Origin: Marinobacter sediminum
GTDB lineage: Bacteria; Pseudomonadota; Gammaproteobacteria; Pseudomonadales; Oleiphilaceae
Assembly: GCF_023657445.1 (NCBI RefSeq)
Contig: NZ_JAGTWY010000001.1
Location: forward strand, 372,001-436,000
Reading direction: 5' to 3'
Length of the DNA stretch: 64,000 bases
Both the position numbers and the translations under genes were made by a program. The notes below the pieces were generated by a model, which saw only the letters and a program-made list of their open reading frames with translations, ran no database searches and was not told the DNA's origin. Shown piece after piece: positions 1 to 8,292 of the stretch. The first letter of the stretch is position 1. Each line of letters begins with the position of its first letter.

Positions 1-18
1 CTGTCCAAACTCAAGTAA
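1..18 (+). CDS. 3' end of an upstream gene (partial)
   Basis: The first 18 bases read as five codons (Leu-Ser-Lys-Leu-Lys) and a TAA stop in frame 1, so the window seems to open inside the tail of a rightward gene 35 bp before tsaB. In many gammaproteobacteria adenylate kinase precedes tsaB, so adk is the natural guess. Five residues cannot identify it. Confidence 0.35.
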   Translation: MSKLK

Positions 19-53
19 GTCAACGTCATCCTGATCTGAGGGTTTTCACTTCC

Positions 54-752
54 GTGAAACTGCTGGCACTGGATACGTCATCGGAGGGCTGCTCGGCAGC
101 CCTTCTTGTTGATGGCGAGATCTCCGAACGTTTTGAGCTTGCACCCAGAGGCCATACCCGGCTCCTGATGCCCATGGTGCGAGAACTGCTTGCCGAAAAA
201 GCACTGGCACCATCAGATCTGGATGCTCTGGCTTTTGCCTGCGGCCCGGGCTCCTTCACCGGGCTTCGGATTGCCACCGGCGTGGTGCAGGGCCTGGCCT
301 GGGGCCTGAATATTCCTGTGGTACCGGTATCATCTCTGGCAGCGGTGGCGCTGGGGGCAATCGATGCTCTTGATCTGGCTGAAAACGATGCAGTTGCTGT
401 GGCATTTGATGCCCGTATGGGAGAGGTCTACTGGGGGTGCTTCGTCTGCCAGAGCGGTCTTCCTGTGCTTCTTGGGGATGAGCGGGTCTGTCCTCCGGCG
501 AGAGTTGCCCTGACGGGCGAGTCAGAGCATTGGTCGGGCGCAGGGCAGGGCTGGAAGTTCCGGGAGGATATGCCGGGTGATGTTTCAGGTCGCATTGGTT
601 CGGTCGATGAGTCCCTGATTCCCCGGGCTGCTTGGGTCGCCAGGCTGGCAGCGATCGGGTATGAACAGGGAGCGGCGGTTCCGGCTGAACAGGCCCAGCC
701 GGTCTATATCCGGGATGAAGTCGCCTGGAAAAAGTTGCCCGGGCGGGGTTAG
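54..752 (+). CDS. tsaB: TsaB, tRNA threonylcarbamoyladenosine biosynthesis protein
   Basis: TsaB is the non-catalytic partner of TsaD in the complex that installs t6A at position 37 of ANN-decoding tRNAs. The 232-residue product has the family length. It begins with the actin/ASKHA-type strand LLALDTSS (residues 3-10) and carries the diagnostic GPGSFTGLRI stretch at about 64-73. The start is GTG at 54. The gene is followed by a short unknown gene and then rsmJ, a common housekeeping neighbourhood. The family assignment is secure; the role is taken from the family. Confidence 0.95.
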   Translation: MKLLALDTSSEGCSAALLVDGEISERFELAPRGHTRLLMPMVRELLAEKALAPSDLDALAFACGPGSFTGLRIATGVVQGLAWGLNIPVVPVSSLAAVALGAIDALDLAENDAVAVAFDARMGEVYWGCFVCQSGLPVLLGDERVCPPARVALTGESEHWSGAGQGWKFREDMPGDVSGRIGSVDESLIPRAAWVARLAAIGYEQGAAVPAEQAQPVYIRDEVAWKKLPGRG

Positions 753-869
753 CCTGAGTTGGCTGCGGATTGGATGAGCAAAAACTGATCAGCAGGCTTT
801 TCTTCCACGCCAGATTCTTACATACTTTCCTCTCGCGTTTTTCTGTCGTCGAGCCAGCGGTATCTGTTC

Positions 870-1232
870 ATGATTGGCGGTATAAATCCAGGTAACAACT
901 ATGGCTTCCAGTCCGGCAACAATAGCCCGGTCCGGGAGCGCAGTGATGCGGCCCGTGTCCCGGCATCGACACCGGAAAAGATCACAGATACGGTTCGTCG
1001 TGATCTGGCGGACAGCCCCCAGTCCCCTGTCAAAGATCGTACTCCCGGAGAGAGCCTGGAACGCCGTGTCGAGGCCCGGCGCGCTTCTGAAGACGTGCGC
1101 CTCGAAAGATTCCGGGCCGATGAAGTGTCACTGCCGACAGCCCGTGCCCTGTCCACCTTTGCGGATGTTGCGGCAGCGGGACAGGAATCTGGTGGTGAGA
1201 CTTCGCTTGCCGGCATCGATATCCTCGTCTGA
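870..1232 (+). CDS. Small hypothetical protein, predicted disordered
   Basis: I do not recognise this 120-residue product. It has no signal peptide or membrane segment. Residues 1-30 are rich in Gly, Asn and Ser, the middle is highly charged (many Arg, Glu and Asp) and probably helical or disordered, and the end is hydrophobic (Gly-Ile-Asp-Ile-Leu-Val). Its stop overlaps the rsmJ start by one base (TGATG at 1230-1234), so it is probably translationally coupled to rsmJ. That coupling is the best evidence that the frame is real. Codon use resembles the neighbours. Confidence 0.7.
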   Translation: MIGGINPGNNYGFQSGNNSPVRERSDAARVPASTPEKITDTVRRDLADSPQSPVKDRTPGESLERRVEARRASEDVRLERFRADEVSLPTARALSTFADVAAAGQESGGETSLAGIDILV

Positions 1233-2065
1233 TGTCCGATCCTTCCTCTAAAGACTCGTCACCAGGCAACTGGCATCAAAGAGTGGCTGTTGGACGCAGT
1301 CCGTTAGGTGACCCGGCGCAGGCCTCCCTTCTCAGTCAGGATCTGAATCTGAAAAACCTCGGAGTGGTGCGGCCCAGGGATGTCAGGGATGTCGGTGTTT
1401 TATTGTTTCTGGATGAAAACGGCCTTTGCCTGCAACTAACCGGAAAGGGAGCTCCCGGGCCAGTGAGGGCGGAGTTTGTGACTGGTAAAATGGGCTATCG
1501 CCGTGAACATGGTGGTGGCGCAGGGCAGTTGGTGGCCAGGGCCGTGGGATTGCAGAAAACCCGTGCCGGCCTGCACGTTCTGGATGCCACCGCTGGGCTT
1601 GGACAGGATGCATTCATACTTGCCAGTCTTGGTTGTCGGGTTACCCTGTTTGAGCGCAATCCCGTGGTTCATGCGTTGCTGGAGGACGGGCTGGCGCGAG
1701 CTTCGCTGAATGTTGACTGTGCGCCTATTATCGAGCGAATGAAGCTGGAGAAGGGCGGCAGTATTGAGTGGCTTCGGGGTGCTGGCCCGGATGCCGCAGA
1801 CATCATTTACCTTGATCCGATGTTCCCGCACCGGGATAAGTCCGCACTCGTCAAGAAAGAAATGCAGGTGTTCCGGGTGGTTGTCGGCGATGATGACGAT
1901 TCCGGCGAACTGCTTGAAGCCGCTCTGAAATGTGCGACCTACCGGGTGGTGGTTAAGCGGTCCCGCAAGGCGCCGGCCATCAGCGGGCCGGAACCTGCGG
2001 CCCGCATTGAGGGCAAAAGCAGTCGCTATGACATTTATCCCATTAAGGCATTGCCGGCCGGGTGA
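1232..2065 (+). CDS. rsmJ: RsmJ, 16S rRNA (guanine1516-N2)-methyltransferase
   Basis: RsmJ methylates N2 of G1516 in 16S rRNA using SAM. The 277-residue product shows the SAM-binding motif [11 protein letters not shown] at 118-128, the acidic strand 2 end (LFERNP near 139-144) and the catalytic-loop motif YLDPMFPH at 193-200, characteristic of this family. It is slightly longer than E. coli RsmJ because of an N-terminal extension of about 30 residues. It overlaps the upstream small gene by one base and ends 5 bp short of the convergent plsB. Confidence 0.95.
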   Translation: MSDPSSKDSSPGNWHQRVAVGRSPLGDPAQASLLSQDLNLKNLGVVRPRDVRDVGVLLFLDENGLCLQLTGKGAPGPVRAEFVTGKMGYRREHGGGAGQLVARAVGLQKTRAGLHVLDATAGLGQDAFILASLGCRVTLFERNPVVHALLEDGLARASLNVDCAPIIERMKLEKGGSIEWLRGAGPDAADIIYLDPMFPHRDKSALVKKEMQVFRVVVGDDDDSGELLEAALKCATYRVVVKRSRKAPAISGPEPAARIEGKSSRYDIYPIKALPAG

Positions 2066-2070
2066 GCCGC

Positions 2071-4539
2071 TCAGGCCCCCATCATAGTGACTTGCTGAAT
2101 GGCCTGGCGTTTTTCGACGCTCAGAACCAAACGTGCATCCTCAGCGACTTCATCCAGACCTTCGCCGTAGCAGATAAGTCCATTGTCATCGGTGGTAATA
2201 ACCCCATTCTTTTGCATGTTGGCGATGAAATTCCGGAACAGGCTCTTGTCGAAAAACTCCGGAGCGTTCAGGCCGAAAAGAATGGACATGCGCTCGGCAA
2301 GCAGGGTGCTCTGCTCTTCGAGTTCCTCTGCACTGATCTTGCCCGACCCGTATTTTCGCAGGATGCCCAGGGCAATATGGTAGCGTTCGAGCGTCTGAAT
2401 AATGAACCTGGACAGCACCCGTAACCGGAGCATCTCCTCGGTGCTTTCCTCGGGCCGTCCGATGCGCTCATCGTCCAGAGCTTTCAGCAGTCCTTGCTCG
2501 ATTAGCACATCAATCCATTGATTGATGACGGATTCGGCCTGATCCGCGTGGTATCTGAGGAACAATTCTGACTGCAGATAGGGGTACGCCACGCCGGCCA
2601 GGAAAACGATCTTGTCCCGGCTCAGGGAATCCATATTCTCAAACAGGCTGGCGATCAGCGAGGGCAGGGCGAAGAGGTGCTGGATGTTGTTGCGGTAGTA
2701 AGTCATCAGGATGGCATTGCTGCCTTCCAGCGCAATGATATCGCCCAGCTTCTGAGGCTGTCGCTCAACAAGCCCCATGTTTTCGCAATAGGCGACCCAG
2801 TCCTTACCGGTGCCTTCAGGCAGGGTAACCGTCTCCGCATAGGGATAGGCTTTAAGGAGGTTGGCGTACTGATCCATCAGCCGGATCAGCTGACCTTCGT
2901 CCATGGCCAGGCGGTCGGTGCCCAGAAGGACGGTCGCTGCCATGCCAATGGGGTTGACCGCTACAGAGGCATTGATGTTGGCGGCCACTCGCAGGGATAA
3001 TTCGTTCACGGCTTTAGTCAGCCAGGCTGGCCGGTACTCAGAATCATAGGCTTCCTGGCGCCAGCTGTCGTGAACCTGGTCCAGAACGTCTGCCAGCGGA
3101 ATCGCCTCACCAAAGTTCACCGCGACCTGGCCAAAGGAGTTGTTAAGCTTACGTACGGTTCTGGCAATTGCGAACACACTTTCTTTCTGCTTCTTCTTGC
3201 CCCGCAGTTCGCCCAGATAGGAGCGGCCTTCCATCACCTTTTCATAGCCGATGTACACCGGCACAAAGACAATGGGCTTGCGGTGATCCCGGAGAAAGCT
3301 TCGCACGGTCATGGACAGCATGCCGGGGCGAGGCTGAAGCATCCGCCCGGTCCGGCTCCGCCCACCTTCCACGAAGTACTCGACGGAGTAGCCGCGGGAG
3401 AACATGACGTGCATATACTCGTTGAATACCGTGGCGTACAGAGGGTTGTCCTTGAAACTGCGGCGCATGAAAAAGGCACCGCCACGACGCAGAATCGGGC
3501 CCACGATCGGCATGTTCAGGTTAATTCCGGCGGCGATATGCGGAGGCATAAGGCCATTCTTGTAAAGCACGTAGGAGAGCAGCAGATAATCAATGTGTGA
3601 GCGATGGCAAGGCACATAAACTACGGCATTGTCCTGGGCCACCTCCTTCACCACCTGGATGTTATTAATGTTAATGCCGTTGTAGATCCGGTTCCAGAGC
3701 CAGGACAACACAACTTCAAGGATCCGGATAGTGACAACCGACATGCTTGCGGCGATTTCATCGGCATATTTCCACGCCTTGGCGCGAACCTTTTCCGGCG
3801 GGATTTCATCTTTTGCAGCGGTTTCGCGAATCGCTTCCTTCACCGCCTGGGTGCGCACCAGGCCGCCCACCAGAGTGCGGCGGTGGGACAGATCCGGCCC
3901 GAGCACCGCCTGGCGAACACGGCGGAAATGGGTGCGGAGGATTCGAGCCAGTTTGCGATTGGCCCGCTCCTCAGAGTTACGATATTCATCAATAACCTGT
4001 TTCAGGGAAAGCGGCTGGTTGAACTGAACATAGGTATTGCGTCCATGCACCATGATGATCAGAAACTTCTGCAGGCGCCCGGCGACGCTCCACGTGTCGG
4101 ATAGCAGCAGCTTGACCAGGGACTTTTCCTTGTCAGGAGAGCGGCCCCAGAATAGTGAGACCGGGACTATCTGCACATCCTGGTCCGGATGTTCGATGCC
4201 GTAGTGGGTCAGTGCCTGGAATTCGCTGGTTGGTACCGGTGCCTGGCGCCGACGAAACAGCCCGCTAGTACGGCGATACAGGAAGAAGAACGAGTGAGAT
4301 GGCCTGTTTTTTACCGGCAGTGAGTCCGCGGCCCCGGGCAGACCTGCACGAATCACTTCCTGCTCCAGTACCAGGCGATTGGAGAGGGAGCTGTACTGGA
4401 GCACGTAGCAAACCGATTTGTCCGGATCCAGTCCCAGAGCTTCGAGGCTGTTGCCGCTAACGTCTGTCCTGACCCACAGGAACAGTATCTTGCGGAAAAG
4501 TGTCAGGATCAGGCTGCGAATGCCCTGGTAAATTCGCAT
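2071..4539 (-). CDS. plsB: PlsB, glycerol-3-phosphate 1-O-acyltransferase
   Basis: PlsB makes the first acyl transfer of phospholipid synthesis, from acyl-ACP or acyl-CoA to sn-1 of glycerol-3-phosphate, at the inner membrane. The 822-residue length is typical. Acyltransferase block I is HRSHID at 312-317 (the HX4D catalytic pair) and the glycerol-3-phosphate-binding block is EGGRSRTGR at 391-399. The gene stands alone and convergent with rsmJ. No upstream operon partner is apparent; the divergent nudC starts about 140 bp away. Confidence 0.97.
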   Translation of the reverse strand: MRIYQGIRSLILTLFRKILFLWVRTDVSGNSLEALGLDPDKSVCYVLQYSSLSNRLVLEQEVIRAGLPGAADSLPVKNRPSHSFFFLYRRTSGLFRRRQAPVPTSEFQALTHYGIEHPDQDVQIVPVSLFWGRSPDKEKSLVKLLLSDTWSVAGRLQKFLIIMVHGRNTYVQFNQPLSLKQVIDEYRNSEERANRKLARILRTHFRRVRQAVLGPDLSHRRTLVGGLVRTQAVKEAIRETAAKDEIPPEKVRAKAWKYADEIAASMSVVTIRILEVVLSWLWNRIYNGININNIQVVKEVAQDNAVVYVPCHRSHIDYLLLSYVLYKNGLMPPHIAAGINLNMPIVGPILRRGGAFFMRRSFKDNPLYATVFNEYMHVMFSRGYSVEYFVEGGRSRTGRMLQPRPGMLSMTVRSFLRDHRKPIVFVPVYIGYEKVMEGRSYLGELRGKKKQKESVFAIARTVRKLNNSFGQVAVNFGEAIPLADVLDQVHDSWRQEAYDSEYRPAWLTKAVNELSLRVAANINASVAVNPIGMAATVLLGTDRLAMDEGQLIRLMDQYANLLKAYPYAETVTLPEGTGKDWVAYCENMGLVERQPQKLGDIIALEGSNAILMTYYRNNIQHLFALPSLIASLFENMDSLSRDKIVFLAGVAYPYLQSELFLRYHADQAESVINQWIDVLIEQGLLKALDDERIGRPEESTEEMLRLRVLSRFIIQTLERYHIALGILRKYGSGKISAEELEEQSTLLAERMSILFGLNAPEFFDKSLFRNFIANMQKNGVITTDDNGLICYGEGLDEVAEDARLVLSVEKRQAIQQVTMMGA

Positions 4540-4681
4540 ATAGTGAAGCTCCGGTAACTAAAAACAGGTGCCAAGTTTACTTGGTTGAGTACTGGCCGGG
4601 AAGTCGGCATTCATTCTTGGCCGCAAGCGCATTGTGGTACATTTCAGGCTGGCCCACTTAACACTCAGGCGCAAACAGACA

Positions 4682-5509
4682 ATGGTGATGTCAAACACAG
4701 GCTGGACTCCGGGTTGGTCTACCGGTGTTCCCAGCAAAGGGGATCTGGTGCTGGCTATCTCTGGCTCAAGCATCCTCAAGCCGCCTGATGGCTGGCTGCT
4801 TCCATGGGGAAGTGAGGGGCTGGCGGCAGGCGCTGGCGACACCGTATCTCTCGGGTCAATGAATGACACCCCTGTTTTTGTGACCGAGCTTGACGAGGCG
4901 GACGCTTCCGGACTTGAGTCTGTAGCCCTTCGGGATGCACTGCTGATGATGGAGGACGCCCCGACAGACCTACTCAGTACTGGGTTTCAGGTATGGCAGT
5001 GGTGGCGTGACCACCGGTTTTGCGGGCGTTGCGGAGGCGAAACCACCTCCCATCCGGGAGAACGAGCCAGGTGGTGTCAGCCTTGCAGCATTCCCTGGTA
5101 TCCGAGGCTGGCTCCATGTGTAATTGTTGTGATTCGCAAGGGAGATCATCTCTTGCTGGCGAGATCATCGCGGGCAAAACACCATTTCTACAGCCTCATC
5201 GCCGGATTTGTAGAGCCGGGCGAGAGCCTGGAAGGCGCGGTTGCACGGGAGGTGAAAGAGGAAACCGGGCTGGACGTAACCAATGTTCGCTATCACGCCT
5301 CGCAGCCCTGGCCATTTCCGCATCAGTTGATGGTAGGTTTTTTTGCTGACTATGCAGGCGGCGAATTGGTTCTGCAGGAAGATGAGCTGGCGGATGCCGG
5401 CTGGTTTCTGCCGGGAGATACTCCCCCGGTCCCGCCACAGACGACCATTGCCGGCCGACTCATCCGTGCTATGGAAAAAGAAATATCCCAGGGAGGTGTT
5501 CCCCTTTGA
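4682..5509 (+). CDS. nudC: NudC, NADH pyrophosphatase / NAD-decapping Nudix hydrolase
   Basis: NudC hydrolyses NADH to NMNH and AMP and removes NAD caps from RNA. With the ATG at 4682 the product has 275 residues. Four cysteines at about 114, 117, 132 and 135 form the zinc ribbon. The Nudix box follows at about 175-197 (GX5EX7REXXEEXGL satisfied). Just after it comes SQPWPFP, the NudC-specific signature. An in-frame GTG at 4634 would add 16 residues; neither start has a convincing Shine-Dalgarno. The stop overlaps the murI start by four bases. Confidence 0.93.
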   Translation: MVMSNTGWTPGWSTGVPSKGDLVLAISGSSILKPPDGWLLPWGSEGLAAGAGDTVSLGSMNDTPVFVTELDEADASGLESVALRDALLMMEDAPTDLLSTGFQVWQWWRDHRFCGRCGGETTSHPGERARWCQPCSIPWYPRLAPCVIVVIRKGDHLLLARSSRAKHHFYSLIAGFVEPGESLEGAVAREVKEETGLDVTNVRYHASQPWPFPHQLMVGFFADYAGGELVLQEDELADAGWFLPGDTPPVPPQTTIAGRLIRAMEKEISQGGVPL

Positions 5510-6366
5510 CGGATATCGCCCCTCCAAGAGTTCTGGTCTTTGATTCCGGCGTTGGCGGGTTGAGTGTGGCCGCCTGTATTCGCCAGCATCTGCCGGCAAC
5601 GGAGCTGGTCTATCTGGCCGATAATGCCGGATTCCCCTATGGCGATCAGCCGGAATCCGTGGTGGTTGAGCGCTGTTGCGGCCTCATTGCCAAAGCTCTC
5701 GAACAGTTGCCCTGCGATGTCATCGTAGTGGCATGCAACACTGCCAGTACCGTTGTTTTGCCTCACCTGCGGGCGATAACAACAGTGCCGGTGGTCGGCG
5801 TTGTCCCTGCCGTTAAACCTGCAGCCGAAAAAACCCGCAACCAGCGCATAGGTCTTTTGGCAACACCGGCCACTATCCGAAGGCCTTATCTGGATACTCT
5901 GGTGAATGAGTTTGCCGGGCATTGCCACGTGGAGCGTATCGGCCATCCGGACCTGGTGCGTTGGGTCGAAGATTCGGTCGGTGGGGTGGACGTGTCGCGG
6001 AATGCGCTGGCTGAGGCTGTCTCGGGGTTTCGCAGGGCAGGTGTCGATACCGTAGTGCTTGGTTGCACCCATTACCCGTTACTGCTGGAAGCGCTCAAGG
6101 AAACGCTGCCGGAGGTAAAGTTCTGGGTGGATTCCGGCGACGCCATTGCCAGGCGCGTGGGCTACCTGCTCGACCAGCATGGGAAGCGGCCACGGACCAC
6201 CAAAGCTGAGGTTGAGCAGCGTGATCCGGTAAGAGCGGCGTTGTTTTCCGGCCCGGTGCCCGGGGGGGTGGCCAGCTATATGGCCAGGCTCGGCCTGCGG
6301 CCGCATGAAATCTGCGGATGCTGGCCCGGTAGTGCTGAGAGTATTACAACAACCGGGTCAGCTTGA
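5506..6366 (+). CDS. murI: MurI, glutamate racemase
   Basis: MurI interconverts L- and D-glutamate for peptidoglycan. The 286-residue product has the N-terminal FDSGVGGLSV motif (12-21) and the two catalytic cysteines, in VACNTAS (Cys77) and VLGCTHYPLL (Cys187). Initiation is at TTG 5506, placed eight bases after a strong GGGAGGTG Shine-Dalgarno at 5491-5498 that lies inside nudC; the two genes overlap by four bases and are probably coupled. The 3' end overlaps the convergent DUF2156 gene by 23 bp. Confidence 0.94.
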   Translation: MTDIAPPRVLVFDSGVGGLSVAACIRQHLPATELVYLADNAGFPYGDQPESVVVERCCGLIAKALEQLPCDVIVVACNTASTVVLPHLRAITTVPVVGVVPAVKPAAEKTRNQRIGLLATPATIRRPYLDTLVNEFAGHCHVERIGHPDLVRWVEDSVGGVDVSRNALAEAVSGFRRAGVDTVVLGCTHYPLLLEALKETLPEVKFWVDSGDAIARRVGYLLDQHGKRPRTTKAEVEQRDPVRAALFSGPVPGGVASYMARLGLRPHEICGCWPGSAESITTTGSA

Positions 6367-7351
6367 ACATCGCGAGAAACTCCAGAGCGGGAATCGCACG
6401 TTTGTGGCAACAATAGGTTTTGAAACTGTCGCCCCTGAAACGGGATTTCGTGAATTCGAGGCCCTTGAAGTTATACAGGAAGTTCCCCTTCTCATAGAGG
6501 CCGTGTAATAGTCGTTTCAATAACCGGCTTTCCTGATGCTCGGTAGTAGTATCCAGGGACAGTGGAATCAGGCCGAGATCCAGGTAGGGCACACCTTCGG
6601 CTTTGAAGACGTCCATGGCATGAGCCATCAGGGTATAGAAAATTCCCTGCCGGAAATCGGCGTTGGCCCGGGATATGTTCGGCACATAGCTGATGATTTC
6701 ATTGTTGCGATAAATCGGGTCGAAATAGATGAAGCCGGCCGCCTTGCCATCCTGGTACGCGTAGAAGTGGCGCTCGTTTTCCCGATACTCCATCTCCATC
6801 GGACGAATCAGGAAGCGGATCTCATTGCTCTTGCACTTTCGGGTGCGAATCCACGCTTCCGAGATTTCCCGGGTGTGGTCGTCACTGAATCGTTCCTTTA
6901 CGGTGATATTGTTCTTCTTGGCCTGATTAAGAGCGGTGCGAAGGATCTGCTTTTTTTTACCCGTCAGCGACCATTTGCCGAGATCAATCCGGGACTCACT
7001 GCCGAACTGTGTGCCATAAAGGCCATAGCGCAGGTGCAGGAAGTCCACGACGGGCTTGGATACCTGAATGTAGCAGGCATTGGGGAAACGGTTGTGAAAA
7101 TGCTCAAGCATGACGCCGAAGCTTTCTGGTGCACAGACCGGATCGGAGAGGACGAAGGTTCCGCCCCATTTGCGCATGTACGCCACATAACCGACGCCCG
7201 GCACGTCAAAGTATTGCATGCCTGGCTGAAGCGTCGAGAAAGACTGGGAGTGTGTCCCGTACTTTTTCAGGTAACCGACGCGCTCGGGAAAAGTGAATGA
7301 GCCACCATCCAGTTCGCGTAATCCATCCAGTGCAAGAATCTGATCCGACAT
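6344..7351 (-). CDS. DUF2156 (LPG-synthase C-terminal-like) protein
   Basis: The 335-residue product resembles DUF2156 proteins, the soluble GNAT-like domain found at the C-terminus of MprF-type aminoacyl-phosphatidylglycerol synthases. Supporting stretches are ILRTALNQAKKNN (about 136-148), DGKAAGFIYFDPIY and VPYLDLGLIPL. Unlike MprF there are no membrane segments. It follows a methyltransferase gene by 45 bp on the same strand, so the two are likely an operon. The substrate is unknown: an aminoacyl-tRNA-dependent transferase acting on lipid or another amine is possible by fold only. Confidence 0.8.
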   Translation of the reverse strand: MSDQILALDGLRELDGGSFTFPERVGYLKKYGTHSQSFSTLQPGMQYFDVPGVGYVAYMRKWGGTFVLSDPVCAPESFGVMLEHFHNRFPNACYIQVSKPVVDFLHLRYGLYGTQFGSESRIDLGKWSLTGKKKQILRTALNQAKKNNITVKERFSDDHTREISEAWIRTRKCKSNEIRFLIRPMEMEYRENERHFYAYQDGKAAGFIYFDPIYRNNEIISYVPNISRANADFRQGIFYTLMAHAMDVFKAEGVPYLDLGLIPLSLDTTTEHQESRLLKRLLHGLYEKGNFLYNFKGLEFTKSRFRGDSFKTYCCHKRAIPALEFLAMFKLTRLL

Positions 7352-7396
7352 GTTTATGCTCCCCGATTGTTGTTATTTCTTGGGTGGCGAGGCGGA

Positions 7397-8050
7397 TTAC
7401 GCCTGTTTCTGGCCCAGAATGGACCAGTAGCAGTCCATATTCAGAAGCTTGAAATGCCTCTTCTCGGTAACCTGAAGGCCCAGGCGTTTCATGTGCTCGG
7501 GATAGTTGTAAATCTTGTGGAAGGCATTGTTGGCGAATAGCCAGAAAGTAAACACCGCCATGTACCAGTAGAGCTTCTTGAACATACGTGCGAGAACGTT
7601 GCCAGTGGGGTAGCAGAAGTCTCCAACCACAACTTTGGCATCGGCCTTGCCGAGTCGGATCAGGTGCTCTAAAACCCGCACCATCATGTCTTCGTCAAAC
7701 ACATTCAGGAAGAAATTGGCGACGACCATGTCGTACTGTTCGAACTCCTCCACCGCCATGATGTCGCTATGAATGCGGCGGATAGTCAGTTGCGGTGCCT
7801 CCTGCTCCTGGGCTTCGCCAAACTTGCGCAGCATGGTTTCAGAAAGGTCCACCACAGTCACGTCTGCACCCAGTTCAGCGGCGCGGATGGCATCGCGGCC
7901 ATGACCAACGCCGGCAAACAGAATACGGTCACCGGGTTTTACAGTTTCTACATCCAGCATCGCGGTTTTACAGCGGTGAATGTTTTTGCCGCTGTAGAGA
8001 TTGCTCAGGAAATCGTAGACGGGGCCAATGTATTTGTACTTGTCGCGCAT
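7397..8050 (-). CDS. Class I SAM-dependent methyltransferase
   Basis: The 217-residue product has the SAM motif ILFAGVGHGRDA at about 43-54 and the acidic end of strand 2 in VTVVDLSETM. The N-terminus (YKYIGPVYDFLSNLYSG) resembles UbiE-like and phospholipid N-methyltransferase-like proteins that act at membranes. The C-terminal half has an aromatic hydrophobic stretch (LYWYMAVFTFWLFA) that could lie on a membrane. First gene of a pair with the downstream DUF2156 gene. The substrate is not evident; lipid head-group methylation is a guess from the partner. Confidence 0.8.
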   Translation of the reverse strand: MRDKYKYIGPVYDFLSNLYSGKNIHRCKTAMLDVETVKPGDRILFAGVGHGRDAIRAAELGADVTVVDLSETMLRKFGEAQEQEAPQLTIRRIHSDIMAVEEFEQYDMVVANFFLNVFDEDMMVRVLEHLIRLGKADAKVVVGDFCYPTGNVLARMFKKLYWYMAVFTFWLFANNAFHKIYNYPEHMKRLGLQVTEKRHFKLLNMDCYWSILGQKQA

Positions 8051-8292
8051 GATGACTGTTGCCTGTTCTTGTTCCTTGGGATGTTGTCACCGTTTTTGTC
8101 TTTATTGGCCCGACGGCCTGTCGGTTTTTCGGTGAGCAACGTCGTATGGGTTTGAGCTTAGAGAACAGGCTGGGGGAATTATGTGCAGCAATACGCATTT
8201 CCAGATACACAAAGTAACGCACTGCAATACTTTGCAAACCGGATCAAGGTTTTAACTAGGAGTGTCAGACAATCAATAAAGGGAGGGTGGAG

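Noticed and set aside
3604..4104. Long open frames on the strand opposite plsB
   Set aside because: They have no family resemblance, lack ribosome-binding sites and follow from the codon bias of plsB on the other strand.
8110..8129. Terminator-like hairpin CCGAC/GTCGG plus T-run
   Set aside because: The T-run is on the rightward strand and no rightward gene lies upstream; the stem is only five base pairs.
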